Source of the DNA: an uncultured Acidimicrobiaceae bacterium
Lineage (GTDB): Bacteria > Actinomycetota > Acidimicrobiia > Acidimicrobiales > Microtrichaceae
Direction: 5' to 3'
DNA: 8,821 bases
NCBI GenBank assembly: GCA_937868025.1
Contig: CALMLJ010000149.1
Location: 1-8,821, forward strand
Shown: piece by piece, positions 4,987 to 8,821 of the stretch
How positions within the stretch are numbered: position 1 is the first letter of the stretch
Layout: the number at the start of each line of letters is the position of its first letter
Notes under the pieces: model-generated
Database searches by the model: none
What the model was told of the DNA's origin: nothing
What the model saw: only the letters and a program-made list of their open reading frames with translations
Translations under genes and position numbers: made by a program

Positions 4987-5820
4987 GTGCCACCCGATGT
5001 TCAGCCCCTCACGGCCGGCGATCTGCCCGCCGATCCTGCCGAGCTCGCCGACCTCGCTCTCCGGACCGCCGTCGCCGCGGCCGACATGGTGCGCGCCGAA
5101 CGCCGCGCCGGGTTCGGCGTCGAGACCAAGTCGACCGACACCGACATGGTCACCTCGCTCGACAAGGCGTCCGACGTCCTCATCCGTCGCCTGCTGCTCG
5201 ACGCCCGTCCCGACGACGGCCTGCTGACCGAAGAGGACGCCGAGCACGCCGGGTCCACCGGCATCGTGTGGATCGTCGACCCGATCGACGGCACCACCAA
5301 CTTCGTCTACGGCCACCCGCCCTACGCCGTCAGCATCGGTGCCGCGGTCGGCGGACGCCCGATCGCCGGCGCGATCGTCGAGATCAGCGCCGACGACCGC
5401 TACCACGCGTGGCTCGGCGGCGGCTCCCACCGCAACGGGGACCAACTCCGCCTCGGTGAACCGCCGGCGTTGGCACAGGCCCTCATCTCGACCGGCTTCG
5501 CCTACGACCCCCGTCGACGCGAGGCGCAGGCGGCAGTCGTGGCCCGCATCGTCGGCCAGGTCCGGGACATCCGTCGCCTCGGCGCCGCCGCGTACGACCT
5601 GTGCTCGGTCGCCGTCGGCCGCATCGACGGCTACTACGAGCACGGGCTCAACGCCTGGGATCTGGCTGCCGGCGAGATCATCGCCGCCGAGGCCGGCGCC
5701 GCGGTGGAGCACCTACGGGGCGGTCCGGCACTCCCCCTCGACGGCATCATCGCCGCACACCCCGCCCTCGTGGGCCCGCTGCGCGACCTGTTGCTGGCGC
5801 ACGGCGCCGGCGACCACTGA
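4987..5820 (+). CDS. Inositol monophosphatase-family sugar/polyol phosphatase
   Basis: The 277-residue protein is a Mg2+-dependent phosphomonoesterase of the IMPase/FBPase fold. The metal-site motifs are complete: TEED with Glu82, WIVDPIDGTTNF with Asp98 and Asp101 (95-106), and NAWDLAAGEIIAAEAGA with Asp225 (222-238). The KSTDTDMVTSLDKASD segment (48-63) is the usual N-terminal motif, and RRLGAAAYDLCSVAVGRIDGYYE (197-219) matches the substrate-side helix of IMPases. Length is normal. Substrate choice among inositol phosphate, histidinol phosphate (HisN-type), fructose bisphosphate and phosphoadenosine phosphate cannot be settled from the motifs; the overall pattern is closest to SuhB/IMPA1. 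The protein is cytoplasmic. The GTG at 4987 is preferred because a TAGGTT hexamer stands 6 nt before it and the frame has no better start. It lies 22 nt after the small membrane protein gene and 115 nt before the response regulator. Confidence 0.93.
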   Translation: MPPDVQPLTAGDLPADPAELADLALRTAVAAADMVRAERRAGFGVETKSTDTDMVTSLDKASDVLIRRLLLDARPDDGLLTEEDAEHAGSTGIVWIVDPIDGTTNFVYGHPPYAVSIGAAVGGRPIAGAIVEISADDRYHAWLGGGSHRNGDQLRLGEPPALAQALISTGFAYDPRRREAQAAVVARIVGQVRDIRRLGAAAYDLCSVAVGRIDGYYEHGLNAWDLAAGEIIAAEAGAAVEHLRGGPALPLDGIIAAHPALVGPLRDLLLAHGAGDH

Positions 5821-5922
5821 CCAACCGTCAGCGACCACCCGACGGCGGAGCGGACCGGACCCGAGCGGGGGAACAACCGGGTCGCCCGCACCGAGAGACC
5901 CGATCGAGCGGCTGCGGCGTGC

Positions 5923-5928
5923 GAGACT
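5923..5928 (+). promoter_or_regulatory. Possible -10 element (GAGACT) of the mtrA-like operon
   Basis: GAGACT ends 7 nt before the GTG at 5936 at the end of a 115-bp intergenic stretch. It lacks the T at position 1 of the consensus. The same hexamer at the same kind of distance precedes the gene at the left edge. No Shine-Dalgarno is visible before the GTG, which supports leaderless translation. Confidence 0.3.
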
Positions 5929-5935
5929 CACGGGC

Positions 5936-6616
5936 GTGGGCACACGAATCTTGACGGTCGAGGACGACGAACGAATCCGCACCTCGGTGAAGTTGGCGCT
6001 CGAGGACGAGGGCTGGGAGGTCGCGGAGGCGACCAACGGTGAGGAGGCCATCGCGTACTTCGCCCGGCAGCCCACCGACGTCGTCCTGATCGACATCATG
6101 CTGCCCGGTCTCGACGGATTCGACGTGTGCCGCGCCATCCGCCGGCTGAGTGACGTGCCGATCGTCATGGTCACCGCCCGCGCCGACACCCACGACGTGG
6201 TCGCCGGGCTCGAAGCGGGCGCCGACGACTACCTCACCAAACCGTTCGTCCCGAAGGAGCTGTCGGCACGGATCCGGGCGCTGCTCCGACGGGCCCGGTC
6301 GGCCGACACCGGGGTGACCCGCATGCGGTTCGCCGACCTCGAGATCGTCCCCCAGGAGGGCACGGTCACCCGCAACGGTGAGGAGATCCACCTCACCAAG
6401 ACCGAGTTCCGCCTGCTCGTGGAACTCGCAGCGAACGCCGGCCGCGTGTTCAGTCGCGAGGCGCTCCTCGAGAAGGTGTGGGGCCACGACTACTTCGGCG
6501 ACGGTCGACTCGTCGACGTCCACATCCGGCGCCTCCGCACCAAGGTCGAGGCCGACCCGGCCGAGCCGCGCTACGTCGTCACCGTGCGAGGGCTCGGCTA
6601 CAAGCTGCAGCCGTGA
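5936..6616 (+). CDS. mtrA: MtrA-like OmpR/PhoB-family response regulator
   Basis: This 226-residue transcription factor has an N-terminal receiver domain (about 3-118) with the acidic pair Asp10/Asp11, phospho-acceptor Asp53 (VVLIDIMLPG), Thr80 and Lys102 (YLTKPF), and a C-terminal winged-helix domain (about 128-226) with TRNGEEIHLTKTEFRLL, EKVWGHDYFGDGRLVDVHIRRLR and a TVRGLGYKL end. The stretch DVVAGLEAGADDYLTKPFVPKEL and the C-terminal region follow mycobacterial MtrA closely. In other actinobacteria MtrA controls cell-wall and division genes. The frame is open far upstream, but the receiver domain starts with GTRILTVEDDE, so the GTG at 5936 is the start; upstream codons read as the shadow of the phosphatase. 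Its stop overlaps the kinase start (GTGA). The name rests on sequence resemblance plus the kinase and GerMN lipoprotein that follow. Confidence 0.92.
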   Translation: MGTRILTVEDDERIRTSVKLALEDEGWEVAEATNGEEAIAYFARQPTDVVLIDIMLPGLDGFDVCRAIRRLSDVPIVMVTARADTHDVVAGLEAGADDYLTKPFVPKELSARIRALLRRARSADTGVTRMRFADLEIVPQEGTVTRNGEEIHLTKTEFRLLVELAANAGRVFSREALLEKVWGHDYFGDGRLVDVHIRRLRTKVEADPAEPRYVVTVRGLGYKLQP

Positions 6617-8151
6617 GCGTCGACCGCGCCGCCCTCGACGCCTCGAGGTTCCGACCGTTCGGCCAGCTGGGCCTCCGGGCCCGCATCGTCGCCAGCTTCA
6701 CGCTGGGCGCAACCCTCATCGCCGGTCTGCTCTCGATCACCTCGGTCACGCTCAGCCGTTCCAACCTGCTCGACCAGCGCGAGCGACTCGTCCAGGAACG
6801 CACCCTCATCAACGGGGCGACGCTCGCCGACAAGTTGACGTCGCCCGACATCGACGCCCAGACGCTGTTCGGCTCGCTCTCGACCGCGGGCAAGCCGTCG
6901 GCGCTCGTCCCCGTGACCGAGGGGTCCGACGGCGACCTCCGCTCGATCAGCCTCGACGCCCGCTACGGCACGAGCGCCCTCCCCCGAGCCCTGCGTGTCC
7001 AGGTCATCGTCGATCACCAGGCCGGCATCATGCGCTACGAGCGTGACGGCGAGACGTTGCTCGCCGTCGGCGTGCCGATCGCCGGGGGCCAGGGCGGCTA
7101 CTTCGAGATCAACCAGATCGACGACATCGGTCGGGCGATCGACAGCCTCGGCTACCGCCTCGTCGGCGCGTGCCTGGTCGCAGCGCTGCTCGGCGGGGTG
7201 CTCGGGTTCTGGGCGAGCCGGCGGGTGCTCCGCCCGCTCGCCGATGTCTCCCAGGTCGCCGAGGCCATCTCGCTCGGCAAGTTCGACGCCCGTCTCGTCG
7301 ACACCGAATGGGCCGACGACCCCGACCTCGGCCAGCTCGTCTCGTCGTTCAACGCGATGGTGTCGTCGATGCAGATGCGCATCGACCGCGACGCGCAGTT
7401 CGCCTCCGACGTCAGCCACGAGCTGCGCTCCCCCCTGACCACGTTCAACGCGTCACTCGAGGTGCTGCGCAACGCCCGCGAGGAGATGCCCGACCGGGCG
7501 CAGATCGCCTTGGATCTGCTGTCGAGCGACATGGAGCGGTTCACGCAGCTGGTCGAGGACCTGCTCGAGATCAGTCGTTTCGATGCCGGAGCGGTGCGGC
7601 TCGAGCTCGACGAGGTGCTGCTGGTCGAGACGATCAAGCAGGCGGTGCGGTCGCTCTCACGTGATCCGATCCCCGTCGAGGGGTCCGGCCTCGACGATCT
7701 CCTCATCTCGTGCGACAAGCGCCGTCTGATGCGCATCCTCGCGAACTTCATCGACAACGCCAAGAAGTACGCCAACGGCGCCACCGGCATCACCGTCGAG
7801 CGGGTGTCGGCATCGACCGACGACTCGACGTCCGGCGACGAGGAGCCCCGCCTCGACACGGTGCAGATCGCGGTCGAGGACGCCGGACCGGGTGTGCCCG
7901 AGGCGGAGCGGGCGAAGATCTTCGACCGGTTCAACCGAGGCGGCCAGGGTGGCAGCCGTGGCACCGACCTCGGGGTCGGCCTGGGCCTCGCGCTGGCCGC
8001 CGAGCACGCCCGCCTCCACGGAGGCTCGGTGTGGGTCGAAGGCCGCAACGACGGTCTGCCCGGCTCCCGCTTCGTCGTCGAACTGCCGTTGGTGGAGCCC
8101 GCCGACGATCCGGCGGAACGATCCCTCGACGAGGCGGAGGCGATGGTATGA
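6613..8151 (+). CDS. mtrB: MtrB-like membrane sensor histidine kinase
   Basis: The 512-residue kinase has a first membrane helix (about 25-47), an extracytoplasmic sensor region of about 130 residues (48-181), a second helix (about 182-200), a HAMP linker (201-255) with RRVLRPLADVSQVAEAIS, and a dimerisation domain with H-box SDVSHELRSPLTT (phospho-acceptor His269). The ATPase domain shows the N-box LANFIDNAKKYA (Asn378, Asn382), G1 VEDAGPGVPE (Asp423), F-box IFDRFNRG and G2 GVGLGLALA. FASDVSHELRSPLTT and LVEDLLEISRFDAGA closely match the MtrB core. It would phosphorylate the regulator encoded just upstream. The start is the GTG at 6613, which overlaps the regulator stop by 4 nt, implying translational coupling; earlier codons in frame belong to the regulator's shadow. 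An Asp/Ser/Glu-rich insert (about 400-413) sits in the ATPase domain before G1. Confidence 0.93.
   Translation: MSVDRAALDASRFRPFGQLGLRARIVASFTLGATLIAGLLSITSVTLSRSNLLDQRERLVQERTLINGATLADKLTSPDIDAQTLFGSLSTAGKPSALVPVTEGSDGDLRSISLDARYGTSALPRALRVQVIVDHQAGIMRYERDGETLLAVGVPIAGGQGGYFEINQIDDIGRAIDSLGYRLVGACLVAALLGGVLGFWASRRVLRPLADVSQVAEAISLGKFDARLVDTEWADDPDLGQLVSSFNAMVSSMQMRIDRDAQFASDVSHELRSPLTTFNASLEVLRNAREEMPDRAQIALDLLSSDMERFTQLVEDLLEISRFDAGAVRLELDEVLLVETIKQAVRSLSRDPIPVEGSGLDDLLISCDKRRLMRILANFIDNAKKYANGATGITVERVSASTDDSTSGDEEPRLDTVQIAVEDAGPGVPEAERAKIFDRFNRGGQGGSRGTDLGVGLGLALAAEHARLHGGSVWVEGRNDGLPGSRFVVELPLVEPADDPAERSLDEAEAMV
8136..8140 (+). promoter_or_regulatory. Ribosome binding site (GGAGG) of the GerMN lipoprotein
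   Basis: GGAGG lies 7 nt before the ATG at 8148, inside the last codons of the kinase. It is the strongest Shine-Dalgarno in the window and fixes the start at the ATGA overlap rather than at any earlier codon in that frame. Confidence 0.7.
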
Positions 8152-8819
8152 CCGTCCGGCTGCGCCGAACGGCTGCCCTCCTGGTGGCGGCCGGAACGCT
8201 GGTCGTCGGCGCCTGCGGCGTGCCGCTCGACAGCTCGCCCCGGGCGGTGATCGCCACCTCCAGCACCACCGAGGCGACGAACGACCAGGCCAACACCGAA
8301 GCGGGCGACACCGCGGCGTTCCTGTTCTTCATCGCCAACAACCAGCTGATCAACGTCGCCCAAGAGGTGCCGAGCCGCTCGGTCGACGACGCCCTCGGCG
8401 CGCTGTTCGAGGGCGTTCCTCCGAGCGCCGCCGACGACGTCGTCTCACAGATCCCGACGGGCACGCGCCTGTTGGGCGTCACCCGAATCGGCACGCTCCT
8501 CGATGTCGACGTGTCGAAGGAGTTCGACAACCTCGTCGGCACCGGCCGCTCGCAGGCCACCGCCCAGATCGTCATGACCGCGACCGACATCGCCGGCATC
8601 GACCAGGTGTCGCTCCGCATCGAGGGGCAGCCCACCCAGGTGTTCTCCCAGATCCGCGGCGACACCGACCAGGTCGGGGCCTGCGACTACCTGGGCCTCA
8701 TGCCGCCCGACGATCTGGTGCAGTCATGGGCACTCGATCGCCGGTCGAAGCAGCATCTCACGACGCGCCACAGCATGCTCTCGACGCAGTGCACCGCACC
8801 CCCGGCCGCTGACAACTGA
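8148..8819 (+). CDS. LpqB-like GerMN-domain lipoprotein, lacking the propeller
   Basis: The 223-residue protein has a lipoprotein signal peptide (Arg-rich start, hydrophobic core, lipobox VGAC, lipidated Cys23), so it should sit on the outer face of the membrane. The mature start CGVPLDSSPRAV resembles the mature start of mycobacterial LpqB. A Thr/Asn-rich linker (35-54) leads to a GerMN domain (about 55-172): AAFLFFIANNQLINV, the helix SVDDALGALFEGVP, LLGVTRIGTLLDVDVSKEF and ATAQIVMTATDIAGIDQVSLRIEGQP. Cys179 and Cys215 in the tail could form a disulfide. LpqB in mycobacteria is nearly 600 residues, with an extra N-terminal region and a large C-terminal propeller; both are missing here. LpqB modulates MtrB, so a similar role is inferred from position: the gene overlaps the kinase by ATGA. 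The stop falls two bases before the window end. Confidence 0.87.
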   Translation: MTVRLRRTAALLVAAGTLVVGACGVPLDSSPRAVIATSSTTEATNDQANTEAGDTAAFLFFIANNQLINVAQEVPSRSVDDALGALFEGVPPSAADDVVSQIPTGTRLLGVTRIGTLLDVDVSKEFDNLVGTGRSQATAQIVMTATDIAGIDQVSLRIEGQPTQVFSQIRGDTDQVGACDYLGLMPPDDLVQSWALDRRSKQHLTTRHSMLSTQCTAPPAADN

Positions 8820-8821
8820 CC

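Noticed and set aside
5858..5883. GACCCG/CGGGTC hairpin after the phosphatase gene as a terminator
   Set aside because: The 6-bp stem has a 14-nt loop and no T tract follows, so it does not resemble an intrinsic terminator.
5339..5935. Long upstream extension of the response regulator frame
   Set aside because: It lies within the phosphatase gene in another frame and reads as Arg/Pro/Ser/Thr-rich shadow; receiver domains begin at GTRILTVEDDE.
1..8821. Mobile elements, CRISPR repeats, tRNA or rRNA genes
   Set aside because: No terminal inverted repeats with transposase, no regularly spaced repeats and no recognisable RNA gene segments were seen on either strand.

Overview
The window reads as chromosomal DNA of a GC-rich actinobacterium. 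Codons end mostly in G or C, GTG and TTG starts occur, and a response regulator, histidine kinase and GerMN lipoprotein follow each other in the order of the actinobacterial mtrA-mtrB-lpqB locus. Several genes have a -10-like hexamer 6-7 nt before the start codon and no Shine-Dalgarno, the usual sign of leaderless transcripts. Shortened LpqB and the general gene style would fit the class Acidimicrobiia (Ilumatobacter-like), but that placement is inference.

Layout. The left half is on the minus strand. Read in transcription order from the centre these are: a membrane-anchored XRE-type helix-turn-helix protein (4468-3533), a cupredoxin lipoprotein (3499-3050), a right-handed beta-helix lipoprotein (2971-1676), a type-B carboxylesterase (1635-91) and the first codons of a further gene, possibly a Nudix hydrolase (from 53 to the window edge). 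The right half is on the plus strand: a two-helix small membrane protein (4671-4964), an inositol-monophosphatase-family phosphatase (4987-5820), then an MtrA-like response regulator (5936-6616), an MtrB-like sensor kinase (6613-8151) and an LpqB-like GerMN lipoprotein (8148-8819). The two halves diverge across a 202-bp regulatory region (4469-4670).

How the parts may work together. The last three genes overlap by 4 nt each (GTGA, ATGA) and form a tight operon: kinase and regulator signal across the membrane, and the lipoprotein sits outside where LpqB tunes MtrB in mycobacteria. Here the lipoprotein keeps the LpqB-like mature N-terminus and a GerMN domain but lacks the large C-terminal propeller. 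On the minus strand the copper-site lipoprotein and the beta-helix lipoprotein are adjacent and both exported. Each carries its own apparent start-proximal promoter, and the beta-helix promoter holds a perfect GTGAC/GTCAC inverted repeat. A membrane-spanning HTH protein precedes them. This set is the best candidate for an uncharacterised envelope module.

No RNA genes, insertion sequences, CRISPR arrays or attachment sites were seen, and no intrinsic terminator was convincing. No gene-free stretch exceeds 300 bp.
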